From: Marinobacter halodurans
GTDB lineage: Bacteria > Pseudomonadota > Gammaproteobacteria > Pseudomonadales > Oleiphilaceae
Assembly (NCBI RefSeq): GCF_004327985.1
Contig: NZ_SJDL01000022.1
Coordinates: 1-64,000 of the forward strand
Direction: 5' to 3'
Length of the DNA: 64,000 nucleotides
Shown: positions 22,044-36,872 of the stretch, in pieces
Position numbering within the stretch: the first letter of the stretch is position 1
How the letters are laid out: every line of letters starts with the position of its first letter
Made by a program: the position numbers and the translations under genes
Notes under the pieces: generated by a model
What the model was told of the DNA's origin: nothing
The model's database searches: none
Seen by the model: the letters and a program-made list of their open reading frames with translations, nothing else

Positions 22044-22219
22044 TGTAGCCGATGCTTCAGCTTCGGAGCAGACCGAAGGGCTGCCCATACGACCCATCAC
22101 GAGTAAGGGATCGGGCGGCTTAGGCCGCCTCAGAAGCTAAAGCATCTGCTACACGCTCGGGGCTGCCTGCAACCATGTAGCCGGCACTTCAGCTTCGGAA
22201 CAGCCTGAAGGGCTGCCAT
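22044..22219. repeat. Imperfect inverted and direct repeats (REP/MITE-like)
   Basis: The arm GTAGCCGATGCTTCAGCTTC plus GG (22045-22066) recurs in inverted orientation at 22131-22152 with three mismatches in 22 bases. The enclosed 108-base unit also contains CTTCGG/CCGAAG and GGCGGC/GCCGCC stems. A second direct copy of the first 45 bases (22044-22088) lies at 22176-22219 with about 38 of 45 positions equal. In the second copy the small stem can form from CTTCAG/CTGAAG. No transposase gene is present. The whole 534-base gap between pyk and eda otherwise holds only the two terminators. Confidence 0.6.
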
Positions 22220-22302
22220 CAAGGATGGCCAGGGAGCGTCGGTACCGGACCGCAGAACCTTCAACCACCTTTCCGGGTATCCCCGTTCCATTTCCCAGGC
22301 AC

Positions 22303-22326
22303 AAAAAAGGGCGCCCGAAGGCGCCC
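22303..22326 (-). terminator. Intrinsic terminator of zwf-pgl-eda operon
   Basis: On the minus strand GGGCGCC-TTC-GGGCGCCC is followed by TTTTTT. It lies about 30 bases behind the eda stop. Confidence 0.88.
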
Positions 22327-22356
22327 AACCCAACTACACTCTTTACGACCACTCAA

Positions 22357-23010
22357 TTACTTCAGCAGCGCCAGACTCTCCCGGGCGATTTCGGTAACCC
22401 GTTCCCAGTCACCGGCTTCAATCGCGTCTTTCGGCGTCAGCCAGCTACCGCCAACTGCAGCGACGTTGCTCAGCGCCAGATAATCCTTGGCCGTATCCTT
22501 ACCGATACCGCCGGTGGGACAGAACACCACGTCCGGGAACGGACCGGAGAAGGCCTTCAGGGCCGCCTTGCCACCGGACGCTTCCGCCGGGAAGAATTTG
22601 AAGTGACGGAAGCCGCGCTGATAGCCCATCATCATTTCGGACAGGGTCGACACGCCCGGCAACAGCGGCGACTTCGCGGTAATCGCGTAATCCAGCAATG
22701 CCTCGGTCAGGCCCGGCGTAATCACGAACTGGGCACCCGCCTCTTCGACCTGCCTGTACTGCTCTACGGTGGTCACGGTACCGGCGCCTACCCATACATC
22801 GGGCAGCTCCGCACGCAGTTCGCGGATGGCGTCCAGGCCATAAGGCGTGCGCAGGGTGATCTCGAGGATGTTGATGCCACCGGCCACCAGCGCCTTACCC
22901 AGGGGTAGTGCGTCTTCCGGCTTGTCGATGGCGATCACCGGCACCAGCGGGCAGGCTGCCAGCAGCGCCTGAACCTGTTGCCGATGGGCTTCTGTCAATA
23001 ATGAAGGCAT
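22357..23010 (-). CDS. eda: 2-Keto-3-deoxy-6-phosphogluconate aldolase
   Basis: The 217-residue class I aldolase splits KDPG into pyruvate and glyceraldehyde 3-phosphate. Family motifs are VPVIAIDKPEDALPL, the Glu of ILEITLRT and the Schiff-base Lys in FKFFPAEASGG. It is the last gene of zwf-pgl-eda, 29 bases behind pgl, as in Pseudomonas putida. The operon is read towards a strong terminator. Confidence 0.96.
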   Translation of the reverse strand: MPSLLTEAHRQQVQALLAACPLVPVIAIDKPEDALPLGKALVAGGINILEITLRTPYGLDAIRELRAELPDVWVGAGTVTTVEQYRQVEEAGAQFVITPGLTEALLDYAITAKSPLLPGVSTLSEMMMGYQRGFRHFKFFPAEASGGKAALKAFSGPFPDVVFCPTGGIGKDTAKDYLALSNVAAVGGSWLTPKDAIEAGDWERVTEIARESLALLK

Positions 23011-23039
23011 TGCAGATCGTCTCTCTGTAAACGGAAAAT

Positions 23040-23759
23040 TCAGGGGCTCCAGAACAGGTTCAGCCCCAGGCCGAGGAACAACCGGATCGGCATCTCGCGC
23101 ACGGACTTCATGTCGTCCATAGCCGCGCGCAGCGTGTCCATCTTGTCCTCGCCTTTCAGGTGAAGGGCAACCCAGCCCGCGTTTTCCAGGGCCCGCCGGG
23201 TCAACGACAGTCGCGCCTGGGGCTGGGAAGCCGGATGCAGCGCCATGCAGCGGTCCGGCTGGCTGGGGTCCAGCGCCCGGTCAATTTCGGGTGCATCCGG
23301 GAACAATGAGGCCGTGTGGCCGTCGTTACCCATACCCAGCACCAGCACATCCAGGGGCCAGGCCAGTGCGGACAGGGCCTGCTCGGCCAGTGGCTGGCCG
23401 GCGTTGGCGCTTTCGTGTTCCTGCTTCATGCCGATGAAGCGGGCCTCTACGGCCCCGCCCTGCAGGAAATGCTCGCGCAGCAGGCGCTCGTTGCTGTCAC
23501 TGGACTCCAACGGCACCCAGCGTTCATCGGCCAGGGTGACGTCCACCCGGGACCAGTCCAGCGGCTTGTCCCGCAGCTTCTCGAAGAACGGCTTGGGGGT
23601 GCTGCCGCCGGACAATGCCAGGCTGGCCCGTTCGCGGGTTGCCAGCGCCTGTTCCAGTTGCCCGGCGACGGCATCGGCCAACTGCCCGGCAATCTCGTCG
23701 GCACTTTCGCCCAGCACGGGCTGCACGGTTGCCGGCCAATCGATATCAGGCATCTTCAT
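23040..23759 (-). CDS. pgl: 6-Phosphogluconolactonase
   Basis: The 239-residue DevB/SOL-type protein hydrolyses 6-phosphogluconolactone. Visible are [15 protein letters not shown], the conserved DERWVPL and [13 protein letters not shown]. The start at 23759 (MKMPDIDW) was chosen for AGGAG 5 bases upstream. It overlaps the end of zwf by 14 bases, so translation is probably coupled. A Met at 23774 is the less likely alternative. Confidence 0.94.
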   Translation of the reverse strand: MKMPDIDWPATVQPVLGESADEIAGQLADAVAGQLEQALATRERASLALSGGSTPKPFFEKLRDKPLDWSRVDVTLADERWVPLESSDSNERLLREHFLQGGAVEARFIGMKQEHESANAGQPLAEQALSALAWPLDVLVLGMGNDGHTASLFPDAPEIDRALDPSQPDRCMALHPASQPQARLSLTRRALENAGWVALHLKGEDKMDTLRAAMDDMKSVREMPIRLFLGLGLNLFWSP

Positions 23760-25221
23760 ACCAGCTCCTGCCATCTCGTGTGATCAGTGCAATGGAGGCC
23801 ACCGGCCCCCAAGTGCCCGCCGCATAACGCTTGGGCGGGGATGCGTGCTCCTCCCAGTTGGAGATGACCTGGTCGACCCAGCGCCACGCGTACTCCACTT
23901 CATCCCGACGCACGAAGAGGTACTGGTTCCCCTTCATGGTCTCCCACAGCAGACGCTCGTAGGCGTCGGGGATGCGGGCATGCTTGAAGGTTTCGGAGAA
24001 GGTCAGCTCCAGCGGCCCCTGGCGCAGGCGCATGCCCTTGTCCAGACCCTGGTCCTTGGTCAGGATCTGCAGCGCCATCCCTTCATCCGGCTGCAGGCGG
24101 ATGATGAGCTTGTTGTTGGCCAGGTGTTTCTGGTCCGGATCGAAGATGTAGTGCGGCGCCGGTTTGAAATGAATGATGATCTGCGACAGCTTTTCCGGCA
24201 TCCGCTTGCCCGTGCGGATATAGAACGGCACACCGGACCAGCGCCAGTTCGAGATTTCCGCTTTCAGGGCGACAAAGGTTTCGGTCGTGCTGCCACGCAC
24301 CGCATCCTCTTCTTCGAGATACCCCGGCACCGGTTTACCCGCCGCGGTACCGGCCGTGTACTGACCGCGCACCAGATGGGTCTCCACCAGATCCGGCGTG
24401 ATCGGTCGCAACGCCTTGAGCACTTTCACTTTCTCGTCCCGGATACTGTCTGCCGACAGATCCGACGGTGGATCCATGGCGATCAGGCACAGCAGCTGTA
24501 ACAGGTGGTTCTGGATCATGTCCCGCATTTGCCCCGCCTGGTCGAAGTAGCCCCAGCGGCCTTCGATGCCCACACTTTCGGCCACGGTAATTTCGACGTG
24601 GGATATATGGTCCTGGTTCCACTGCGAGGCGAACAGATTGTTGGCGAAACGCAGGGCGATCAGGTTCTGGACCGTCTCCTTACCCAGATAGTGGTCGATA
24701 CGGAATAGCTGGTTCTCGTTGAACACTTCCGCCAACTGGTCATTGATTTCGTGGGACGATTCCAGGTCGTGGCCGATCGGCTTCTCGACGACGACGCGGG
24801 TGGCCGCGTCGATGCAGTCCGTCTGCTTCAGGTTACGGGCGATCATCCCGTAAAGGGCCGGCGGCGTGGCCATGTAGACAATCAGGGCACCGCCGCCGGA
24901 TTCACGCCACTGGCGCAGCCCGACGTAGTCATCCGTCGTGGCAAAATCCAGCTTGAGGTAGTCGATGCGTGAGAGAATGCGGGCCAGGACCTTCTCGTCC
25001 ATCTCAGCGGATTTCACGTGCTCCTTGAGCTTGGCGCTCAATTGGTCCCGCGCGCCATCGGTGTCCAGATCCTGGCGGGCCAGGGCCAGAATGCGGGTCT
25101 TGGGCGCCAACAGGCCGGCCGCTTCCAGTTGGTAGAGCGCAGGGAACAGTTTACGCTGCGCCAAATCCCCCAGCGCGCCGAACATGATCAGGTCACACTG
25201 GTTCTCGTTTTTCCGGCTCAT
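23746..25221 (-). CDS. zwf: Glucose-6-phosphate 1-dehydrogenase
   Basis: The 491-residue enzyme oxidises glucose 6-phosphate to 6-phosphogluconolactone with NAD(P). It shows the coenzyme-binding start [20 protein letters not shown] and the active-site signature RIDHYLGKE near residue 178. It is the first gene of zwf-pgl-eda and divergent from hexR. AAGGA lies 12 bases upstream of the ATG. Confidence 0.97.
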   Translation of the reverse strand: MSRKNENQCDLIMFGALGDLAQRKLFPALYQLEAAGLLAPKTRILALARQDLDTDGARDQLSAKLKEHVKSAEMDEKVLARILSRIDYLKLDFATTDDYVGLRQWRESGGGALIVYMATPPALYGMIARNLKQTDCIDAATRVVVEKPIGHDLESSHEINDQLAEVFNENQLFRIDHYLGKETVQNLIALRFANNLFASQWNQDHISHVEITVAESVGIEGRWGYFDQAGQMRDMIQNHLLQLLCLIAMDPPSDLSADSIRDEKVKVLKALRPITPDLVETHLVRGQYTAGTAAGKPVPGYLEEEDAVRGSTTETFVALKAEISNWRWSGVPFYIRTGKRMPEKLSQIIIHFKPAPHYIFDPDQKHLANNKLIIRLQPDEGMALQILTKDQGLDKGMRLRQGPLELTFSETFKHARIPDAYERLLWETMKGNQYLFVRRDEVEYAWRWVDQVISNWEEHASPPKRYAAGTWGPVASIALITRDGRSWYEDA

Positions 25222-25580
25222 TCTTGTGACAGTCCTTCAACCTGGTTTCTGAGGGATTCTGCGGCTGACCACTGGAAGACGCGACGGTCATTTTTGACCG
25301 ACCAACATCAGGCAGGCGCCGCAATGTAGTAATTTTGACAAAATAATCGCATTAAAAAGGATGAATTCCAAGATTTTTTCGGAATTCTTGACTACTTTAC
25401 TACACATGAGACCGGTGAAAACCGGTATAATTCGCGCCCTCGATGGTCGCAAAGACCCGTGACCGGCGCAGGCCGGCATGCACGATGTGTGGCAACGCAG
25501 TACCGCGAAGCGCCGTCGTTTGATAGGGAGCCTCCACCGAGCTCTTTCAGTGAAGCAGAGTGACAGCGGGATAGCCAAAC
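25222..25580. promoter_or_regulatory. zwf / hexR divergent region with HexR-like sites
   Basis: TGTAGTAATTTTGACAA (25325-25341) contains the perfect HexR arm TGTAGTAAT, with one extra base in the other arm. TGACTACTTTACTACAC (25389-25405) contains the arm TTTACTACA. Both fit the known consensus TTGTARTWWWATTACAA in one half. The two are 47 bases apart in an AT-rich stretch. GTGAAAACCGGTATAATTCG (25415-25434) has a TATAAT that may be the -10 of hexR. The last 130 bases before hexR show nothing further. Confidence 0.55.
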
Positions 25581-26453
25581 ATGACCACAACGAACGACAC
25601 GACAACGCCCAATCTGCTGGAACAGATCCAGGGCAAACTGGACACCCTGAACAAGTCCGAACGCAAGGTCGCCGAGGCCATCCTGCGGGACCCGACCGCC
25701 GCCACCCGCTACAGCATTGCTGCCCTCGCCCGGGCCGCGGATGTCAGCGAACCGACGGTCAACCGTTTCTGCCGGGGCTTCTCCGCTTCTGGCTTCCCGG
25801 ATTTCAAGATTCAGCTGGCGCAGAGCATTGCCACCGGCACGCCTTATGTCAGCCAGAACGTACGGCCGGATGATGACGTCGCCACCTTCTCGGACAAGAT
25901 CGTGCTGAGCACTATCGCCAGCCTCGACAAGGCCCGCCAGGTGCTCGACCCGGTTGCCCTGGGGGCCGCCATCGATTACCTGATCCAGGCCAAACAGATC
26001 AACTTCTTCGGCATGGGCGGCTCGGCACCGGTTGCGCTGGATGCCCAGCACAAGTTCTTCCGTTTCAATATTCCGGTGGTCGCCTATGACGACGCGCTGA
26101 TGCAACGCATGGTGGCCGCGGGCAGCCACACCGGCGATGTGATCGTGGTCATTTCCTACACCGGGCGCACCCGGGAACTGGTGGACATTGCCGAGGCCGC
26201 CCGCAGCAACGGCGCCACGGTGATTGGCATCACTGCGCCGAATTCGCCCCTGTCCCGGGCCTGCACCGTGGCGCTGGAAGTGACCGCGCCAGAGGACACG
26301 GAGGTCTATATGCCGATGACCTCACGCATCATCCATCTGGTGATCATCGACATCCTGGCCACCGGCGTCACGCTCAAGCGCGGTGCCGACTTCCAGAGCC
26401 ACCTGAAGAAGATCAAGGACAGCCTCAAACCGACACGTTTCAGCGCCGACTAA
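25581..26453 (+). CDS. hexR: Hex regulon repressor HexR (RpiR family)
   Basis: The 290-residue protein has an N-terminal RpiR helix-turn-helix ([27 protein letters not shown]) and a C-terminal SIS sugar-phosphate domain ([33 protein letters not shown]). HexR represses zwf-pgl-eda, edd-glk and gap and is released by KDPG. The gene arrangement, divergent from zwf-pgl-eda, is that of Pseudomonas putida. Confidence 0.93.
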   Translation: MTTTNDTTTPNLLEQIQGKLDTLNKSERKVAEAILRDPTAATRYSIAALARAADVSEPTVNRFCRGFSASGFPDFKIQLAQSIATGTPYVSQNVRPDDDVATFSDKIVLSTIASLDKARQVLDPVALGAAIDYLIQAKQINFFGMGGSAPVALDAQHKFFRFNIPVVAYDDALMQRMVAAGSHTGDVIVVISYTGRTRELVDIAEAARSNGATVIGITAPNSPLSRACTVALEVTAPEDTEVYMPMTSRIIHLVIIDILATGVTLKRGADFQSHLKKIKDSLKPTRFSAD

Positions 26454-26464
26454 GGCGTCCCGCA

Positions 26465-26487
26465 GCAGCGACCCAACCGGTCGCTGC
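26465..26487 (+). terminator. Hairpin behind hexR
   Basis: A perfect 9-bp stem (GCAGCGACC/GGTCGCTGC) with a 5-base loop lies 12 bases behind the hexR stop. No T-run follows, so factor-independent termination is uncertain. The rest of the 291-base gap to the porin gene is unremarkable; I see no clear promoter. Confidence 0.5.
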
Positions 26488-26681
26488 CGCCCCGTCCAGC
26501 CGCTACGCCCCGTCTCCCCCCTGACACTCCCCCCCTATTTCTCCGTCCCCGGATGATGCGGCAGTACTGTGCATTACGGAGTATGAATACGGGTTTCCCG
26601 ATATATGGGCCGGAAGCCAGCGAAGCGCGCCACGCCGCGTGCTTCAGGCGGGTTTCCGTTGCCTGGTCTGTCGGCCGTTAG

Positions 26682-28031
<1,350 letters not shown>

Positions 28032-28044
28032 CACCCGCCTGACA

Positions 28045-28122
28045 CCCGGTCGGCCCTTCCTTCCCGACCGGGCACTCAGTCGCCGACAAACCTCCGCACC
28101 TCCGGGTCCGGAGATTTTTTCT
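28045..28122 (+). terminator. Hairpins between porin and pullulanase genes
   Basis: A 9-bp perfect stem CCCGGTCGG/CCGACCGGG (28045-28053, 28064-28072) is followed by a second short hairpin CTCCG-GGTC-CGGAG (28100-28113) with ATTTTTT behind it. The second is a plausible intrinsic terminator of the porin gene. Confidence 0.65.
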
Positions 28123-28257
28123 TGCCCTCCACCCCCGTTACGCCCCGCCTTCTACGCCGCAATGAATCGTCCTCCAGAGGATGTGGAGAGACACTACAAC
28201 CGGCGACCATTTCCTTGCGCAGTACCAAAAACAACAACCGTACAAGGAATGCTTCTC

Positions 28258-31416
<3,159 letters not shown>

Positions 31417-31445
31417 CCCGTTCCCTTTCCATACTGCGCAGATAC

Positions 31446-31477
31446 AAAAAAGGCAGGGCCGCGGCCCTGCCTTTTTC
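31446..31477. terminator. Bidirectional terminator between pulA and ppiD
   Basis: AGGCAGGGCCGCGGCCCTGC plus CT (31451-31472) is a perfect palindrome flanked by A-run and T-run, so it can serve both convergent genes. Confidence 0.9.
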
Positions 31478-31498
31478 ATGGTTTGGAGCCCGCCCGGA

Positions 31499-33367
31499 TC
31501 AGGGGCGCTCCACCTCGGCACTGTCGCGCAGCGACTGCACATAGGCCGCGTACTCGCGCTGGCCTCGCTGGGTACCGAGATACTGGGTCAGCGCCTTGAC
31601 CTGGTCGTCCTTACCCTCGACCTTACCGTCGGTCACCTTGTTCAGGGCAATGACCACCGCACGCTGGGCACCGTTCACCCAGTCATAGGTGCTGCTACCA
31701 TCGCTGGCTGGGCGTGGCATGCTGAACGCGGACCGGATCACGTCAAACTCGACGTCGCCGGCGTTGCGGCTGACGGCATCGTGACTTTGCCACTCGCCGT
31801 TCACTGCCGCGGCAACATCGCTCGGCGCGTCGCCCTGCTTCAGGCGCTCGACCAGCGCCTTGCTCTTGTCCGCCAGGGCTTCACTGATCCGCTTGGCACG
31901 CAACTGGTCGTGGATACGGTCCTTAACCGCGTCCAGCGACAGTTGCTCCTCCGGATGATGCTTGCGAACGTGAGCCACCACCGAGGTGGTCTTGTCCACA
32001 TCGATCACTTCGGTGTTGAACTCACCGCTGAGCACATCGTCGCTGAACAACTGGCGCAGCAGACCTTCGTGATCGAACGGCGCCTTGTTGCCATCACGCT
32101 TGACGCCATCGCGGGTCCGGATCGTCAGGTTCAGTTCCTTGGCCGGCCCCTCCAGATTCGGGTCGGAGTAGGAAATGTCCGCCAGCTTGGTCCGGATTTC
32201 AGAGAAGGTCTTGCCCGCTTTCTGGCGAGCCAGCTCCTGGCGGAGATCATCCTTCATCTCGTCGAAGGACGGCGCCTCGGTTTTGCGGACCCCCGTCAGC
32301 TTGATGATGTGATAGCCATACCGGGTCTTGACCGGGGCGGAGATCTCGCCCTCTTTCAGGCCGAACAACGCCTTCTCGAAAGCACTGTCGTAAACACCCT
32401 TGCCGGCGTATCCGAGATCGCCTCCCTGCTGGGCCGAGGCCGCGTCCGCCGAATACTCCTTCGCCAGCTTGGCGAAGTCTTCACCGTCAGCCAGCTTCTT
32501 CTCGACCTCTTCCGCGGTCTTCTTCGCATCGTCCCCGTCCTCGATCAGGATGTGGGACGCCCGGCGCTGCTCTTCACCGCCAAGATCCTGCTTGCGCTGC
32601 TCATAAAGATCGCGCACCGCGTCCTCGCTGATGTCTTCCTGCTTGGCCAGATCATCAATCGAGAGTGTGATGTAGGAAACGTCAACGCTCTCCGGCTGGA
32701 CAAAATCCGACTTGTGCTCGTCATAGTAGGCGGCGATGTCATCGTCGCTGACCTTCACGTCGTCCGCAACCGCGGAGGCCGGAATGCGCAGGGTCTGGAA
32801 GGTGCGGGTCTGCGACTGGATACGCAGGATATCCTTCGCCGTCTGGGGATTGACGATGGCACTCTGGGAAATGCCGGCACGGATCTGGTTAATCGCAAAC
32901 TGGCGGCGCAGTGCCTGACGGAATTCCGCCACTCCCATGCCCATGTTTCGGACTGCGGCGGCGAATGCATCCCGATTGAACTTGCCATCCACCTGGAACT
33001 GCGGCATGGACTTGATCAGGCTGTCCACATCCTGCTCGGACAGGGCCAGCCCCTGGTCCTGGGCATCCTGGGTCAGGACCGTGCGCTGGATCAGCCCTTC
33101 CAGAACCTGCTTGCGGATCTGATCTTCGTTGATCAGCGAGGGATCGGGGTTGTCCATCTGGGCCAACTGCTGCTGGCGCTGCATCTGCACAGTGCGGGTA
33201 AACTCGCGTTCGGTGATGTCCTTGCCGTTGACGGTAGCGACTTCGGGCTCTCCCGAAAATCCGCCAACGATGGCTCTCACGCCAAACATGGACAAACCGA
33301 TTACCAGCAGCACGATGATGACCTTGGCAATCGTGCTCTGGGCATTGTTCCGGATATCTTGAAGCAT
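31499..33367 (-). CDS. ppiD: Periplasmic folding chaperone / peptidyl-prolyl isomerase PpiD
   Basis: The 622-residue protein has one N-terminal membrane anchor (residues about 13-35), a SurA-like N-domain and a parvulin domain (RRASHILIEDGDDAKKTAEE, GYHIIKL). It helps fold exported proteins at the outer face of the inner membrane. The start at 33367 (MLQDIRNNAQS) has GGGAGG 5 bases upstream. It follows hupB, as in many gammaproteobacteria. Confidence 0.94.
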   Translation of the reverse strand: MLQDIRNNAQSTIAKVIIVLLVIGLSMFGVRAIVGGFSGEPEVATVNGKDITEREFTRTVQMQRQQQLAQMDNPDPSLINEDQIRKQVLEGLIQRTVLTQDAQDQGLALSEQDVDSLIKSMPQFQVDGKFNRDAFAAAVRNMGMGVAEFRQALRRQFAINQIRAGISQSAIVNPQTAKDILRIQSQTRTFQTLRIPASAVADDVKVSDDDIAAYYDEHKSDFVQPESVDVSYITLSIDDLAKQEDISEDAVRDLYEQRKQDLGGEEQRRASHILIEDGDDAKKTAEEVEKKLADGEDFAKLAKEYSADAASAQQGGDLGYAGKGVYDSAFEKALFGLKEGEISAPVKTRYGYHIIKLTGVRKTEAPSFDEMKDDLRQELARQKAGKTFSEIRTKLADISYSDPNLEGPAKELNLTIRTRDGVKRDGNKAPFDHEGLLRQLFSDDVLSGEFNTEVIDVDKTTSVVAHVRKHHPEEQLSLDAVKDRIHDQLRAKRISEALADKSKALVERLKQGDAPSDVAAAVNGEWQSHDAVSRNAGDVEFDVIRSAFSMPRPASDGSSTYDWVNGAQRAVVIALNKVTDGKVEGKDDQVKALTQYLGTQRGQREYAAYVQSLRDSAEVERP

Positions 33368-33510
33368 GTTCCTCCCAGACGTCAGCTCGGACCGGCAGCC
33401 TCGGTTCACTACCGGGTGTCCGCGTCAGGCCTCGTTCTTTTGTTCGTCGGGGTACCAGCGGCTGCCATGGACTCATGAAAGAGGCTGACGTGAGCAGCAC
33501 ACTGAACGTA

Positions 33511-33539
33511 AAAAGGCGCACCCGACCAGGGATGCGCCT
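33511..33539 (-). terminator. Intrinsic terminator of hupB
   Basis: On the minus strand AGGCGCA...TGCGCCT (33515-33539) is followed by TTTTT. It separates hupB from ppiD, about 130 bases behind hupB. Confidence 0.8.
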
Positions 33540-33665
33540 CGAAATCTGTGGGGCAGTTATTCAGTAGATTTCAGCATGATCAGGTATTTTGGACTTACCG
33601 GGACCGGATGCCTTGAAGAAACTACCCCGGCAATGTCTCACCGACATTACCGCTTAAGCCACTTC

Positions 33666-33938
33666 TTACTTGACGGCGTCTTTCAGGGCTTTACCAGCCT
33701 TGAAGCCAGGAACCTTGGAGGCCGGGATCTTGATCTCAGCGCCGGTCTGCGGGTTACGACCAGTGCGAGCAGCGCGCTCCTTGACGGAGAAGGTACCAAA
33801 GCCGATCAGAGTGACTTGATCGCCTTTTTTCAGAGCGTCAGTGATGGAGTTAACCATGGCATCCAGGGCACGTCCTGCACCGGCCTTGGAAATGTCAGCT
33901 GACTCTGCAATTGCATCGATAAGTTCGGACTTGTTCAC
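33666..33938 (-). CDS. hupB: DNA-binding protein HU-beta
   Basis: The 90-residue histone-like protein bends and compacts DNA. It shows [19 protein letters not shown], the conserved [20 protein letters not shown] arm and [13 protein letters not shown]. The start codon is GTG (33938-33936) with AAGGGG 6 bases upstream. It sits between lon and ppiD, its usual place. Confidence 0.97.
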   Translation of the reverse strand: MNKSELIDAIAESADISKAGAGRALDAMVNSITDALKKGDQVTLIGFGTFSVKERAARTGRNPQTGAEIKIPASKVPGFKAGKALKDAVK

Positions 33939-34175
33939 ACTAAACCCCTTCGATTTCAGGTTGAAGATGTTATAGGTTGGTTTGTTTTTTTCGGAGCTTC
34001 CCGACTATCGCACATGCTGTCGGAGAATTCCATTCTTCGGTTTTCTTATTCCTTTCGGTCATTGGGTGTCGATCGGAATACTTGCAAAAACCCCGGGAGC
34101 CCTTGGTACAGGCTGCTTCAGGACGAAACAGTTATACCAACGGGCTCTCAGGCGTGTCAACAACGGCCTCGCCGT

Positions 34176-36593
34176 TTAATGTGTATTTATGCGTTCGCCG
34201 GATTCGCCTTCTTCATCCCGTGATTTGGCGGGTGTCGGCTTATCGGACAGGTCGCCCACCTCCGGCGTCGGCTGGTACGCCAGCGCCACATCCAGCACCT
34301 GATCGATCCAGGTCACCGGACGGATGTCGAGCGATTCCTTGATATTTTCCGGTATCTCCTTGAGATCACGGACATTTTCCTCAGGGATGATGACCGTCTT
34401 GATGCCGCCACGATGGGCTGCCAGCAGCTTTTCCTTGAGCCCGCCAATGGCCAGCACGCGACCGCGCAGGGTGATCTCACCGGTCATGGCTACATCCGCC
34501 CGCACCGGAATGCTGGTCAGTGCAGACACCAGACCGGTGCACATGCCGATACCGGCACTGGGGCCATCTTTCGGTGTGGCACCTTCCGGCACGTGAATGT
34601 GCAGGTCATGATGCTCGTAGAAGTCATCCTTGATACCGAGACCGGCCGCCCGACTGCGGACCACGGTCAGGGCCGCCTGGATGGACTCCTGCATGACGTC
34701 GCCCAGCGACCCGGTCTTGACCACCTTGCCCTTGCCTTTGGTCAGGGCACATTCAATAGTCAGCAGCTCACCACCGACCTGGGTCCAGGCCAGACCGGTC
34801 ACCTGCCCGACCTGGTTGGATTCCTCCGCCAGGCCATACTTGAACTTGCGCACGCCGGAGTAATGCTCAAGCAGATCGGGCGTCAGTTCCACGGTTTCCG
34901 TGTTGCCGGCCTCGACATGCTCCCGCACGACCTTGCGGCAGATTTTTGCAATCTCGCGCTCCAGGCTCCGCACGCCCGCCTCGCGGGTGTAATAGCGGAT
35001 CAGGTCACGCAGTGAGTCATCGGAGACGTTCAACTCGTTCTTGCGCAGGCCATTCGCCTTAAGCTGTTTGGGCAACAGGTGCTGCCGCGCAATGTTGACC
35101 TTCTCGTCCTCGGTGTACCCCGGGATACGGATGATCTCCATCCGGTCCAGCAGGGCCGGCGGAATGTCCATGGAGTTGGACGTGCAGACAAACATCACGT
35201 CGGACAGGTCATAGTCCACTTCCAGGTAATGATCGTTGAAGGTGTGGTTCTGTTCCGGATCCAGGACTTCCAGCAACGCCGATGCCGGATCGCCCCGGTG
35301 ATCCATCCCCATCTTGTCGATCTCGTCGAACAGGAACAGCGGGTTCTTCACACCGACCTTTGAAAGCTTCTGCAGCAGTTTGCCCGGCAAAGCGCCAATG
35401 TAGGTCTTGCGGTGACCGCGGATTTCCGCTTCGTCACGCACACCACCCAACGCCATACGGGTATATTTGCGGTTGGTTGCCCGGGCGATGGACTGCCCCA
35501 GTGAGGTCTTGCCGACACCCGGAGGGCCCACCAGGCACAGCACCGGCCCCTTGATCTTCTTCACCCGGTTTTGTACCGCGAGATATTCCAGGATCCGCTT
35601 CTTGACCTCGTCCAGGCCGTAGTGATCCTGGTCCAGAATCTCCCGGGCCTTCTCCAGGTCGTGACGGACCCGGCTGCGCTTCTTCCAGGGGATCGCCAGC
35701 ATCCAGTCGATGTAACCACGAACGACCGTGGCTTCAGCGGACATGGGCGACATCATCTTGAGCTTGTTGAGTTCGGCTTCGGTCTTCTTGCGCGCTTCCT
35801 CGGGCAGACCGGCTTCCTCGAGCTTCTGCTCCAGCTCTTCGAAATCACCACCGCCTTCACCGAGTTGGCCCATCTCCTTCTGGATGGCCTTCATCTGCTC
35901 GTTGAGATAGTACTCCCGCTGACTGCGCTCCATCTGTTTCTTCACGCGACCACGGATACGCTTTTCAACCTCGATCAGGTCGATCTCGCCATCCAGGCGC
36001 CCCAGCAGGAGCTCGACCCGCTGACGCACATCCAGCGTCTCCAGCAGTTCCTGCTTCTCGTGGATCTTGAGCTCCAGGTGCGCCGCCATGGTATCGGCCA
36101 GCCGCTCCAGGTCGTCGATACCGGTCAGGGAATTGGTCACCTCCGACGGCACTTTCTTGGACAGCTTGACGTACTTCTCAAACTCTTCAGAGAGTGTCTT
36201 GACCAGCACGGACTCTTCCCGCTCCGGCAGGGTATCTTCCTCGAGCAACGCCGCCCGGGCGGTCAGGAATTCACCTTCCTCGATGGAATCGACGCGCGCC
36301 CGGGCATTGCCCTCGACCAGCACCTTGACGGTGCCGTCGGGTAATTTCAGCATCTGCAGGACGGTGGCCAGGGTGCCCATGTTGTAGACGTCATCCGCGC
36401 CCGGGTCGTCCGTCCCCGCATCCCGCTGGGCCAGCAGCAGGATTTCCTTGCTCCCCTCCATGGCCGCTTCCAGGGCCTGGATCGACTTTTCCCGGCCGAC
36501 AAACAGCGGCACAACCATGTGGGGAAAGACCACCACGTCCCGCAACGGAAGCATTGGATAATCATTCATGGGGGCTTCAGGTATTGATGTCAT
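34176..36593 (-). CDS. lon: ATP-dependent protease Lon
   Basis: This 805-residue cytoplasmic protease degrades misfolded and regulatory proteins. An N-terminal substrate domain ([20 protein letters not shown]), the AAA+ module (Walker [12 protein letters not shown], Walker [11 protein letters not shown]) and the Ser-Lys protease domain ([11 protein letters not shown] holds the catalytic Ser) are all present. The start at 36593 has AGAGGA upstream. Its C-terminus carries an extra charged tail of about 30 residues. It lies between clpX and hupB, the common order. Confidence 0.96.
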   Translation of the reverse strand: MTSIPEAPMNDYPMLPLRDVVVFPHMVVPLFVGREKSIQALEAAMEGSKEILLLAQRDAGTDDPGADDVYNMGTLATVLQMLKLPDGTVKVLVEGNARARVDSIEEGEFLTARAALLEEDTLPEREESVLVKTLSEEFEKYVKLSKKVPSEVTNSLTGIDDLERLADTMAAHLELKIHEKQELLETLDVRQRVELLLGRLDGEIDLIEVEKRIRGRVKKQMERSQREYYLNEQMKAIQKEMGQLGEGGGDFEELEQKLEEAGLPEEARKKTEAELNKLKMMSPMSAEATVVRGYIDWMLAIPWKKRSRVRHDLEKAREILDQDHYGLDEVKKRILEYLAVQNRVKKIKGPVLCLVGPPGVGKTSLGQSIARATNRKYTRMALGGVRDEAEIRGHRKTYIGALPGKLLQKLSKVGVKNPLFLFDEIDKMGMDHRGDPASALLEVLDPEQNHTFNDHYLEVDYDLSDVMFVCTSNSMDIPPALLDRMEIIRIPGYTEDEKVNIARQHLLPKQLKANGLRKNELNVSDDSLRDLIRYYTREAGVRSLEREIAKICRKVVREHVEAGNTETVELTPDLLEHYSGVRKFKYGLAEESNQVGQVTGLAWTQVGGELLTIECALTKGKGKVVKTGSLGDVMQESIQAALTVVRSRAAGLGIKDDFYEHHDLHIHVPEGATPKDGPSAGIGMCTGLVSALTSIPVRADVAMTGEITLRGRVLAIGGLKEKLLAAHRGGIKTVIIPEENVRDLKEIPENIKESLDIRPVTWIDQVLDVALAYQPTPEVGDLSDKPTPAKSRDEEGESGERINTH

Positions 36594-36823
36594 AGAGAAT
36601 CCTCTGACTGACGCGTCTTGAAACACGTGGCATACGGACAGGTGCGAGCGTCAATGCCCTGCCCGGTTGCGAATCGGGTTGCCGCCAACAGGCTTTCCAC
36701 CATGATGCCATAGAAAGAAGGCTGTCAGCTTCCACTGAATTAATGATTGGGGGCTTTTTTCGCGAATACAATGGCCATCTGCGCCGGTTTTGGCGCCATA
36801 AGAAACGGATGTCGCAGAAACAG

Positions 36824-36847
36824 AAAAGGGGCGCAAGCGCCCCTTTT
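36824..36847 (-). terminator. Intrinsic terminator of clpPX
   Basis: The palindrome AAAAGGGGCGC-AA-GCGCCCCTTTT lies 26 bases behind clpX; the minus strand reads into TTTT. It separates clpPX from lon. Confidence 0.85.
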
Positions 36848-36872
36848 CCCAACCACACCGCATATGACGCCG

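Noticed and set aside
22130-22352. Two 67-codon minus-strand frames between eda and pyk
   Set aside because: They cover the repeat copies and the eda terminator; no ribosome site.
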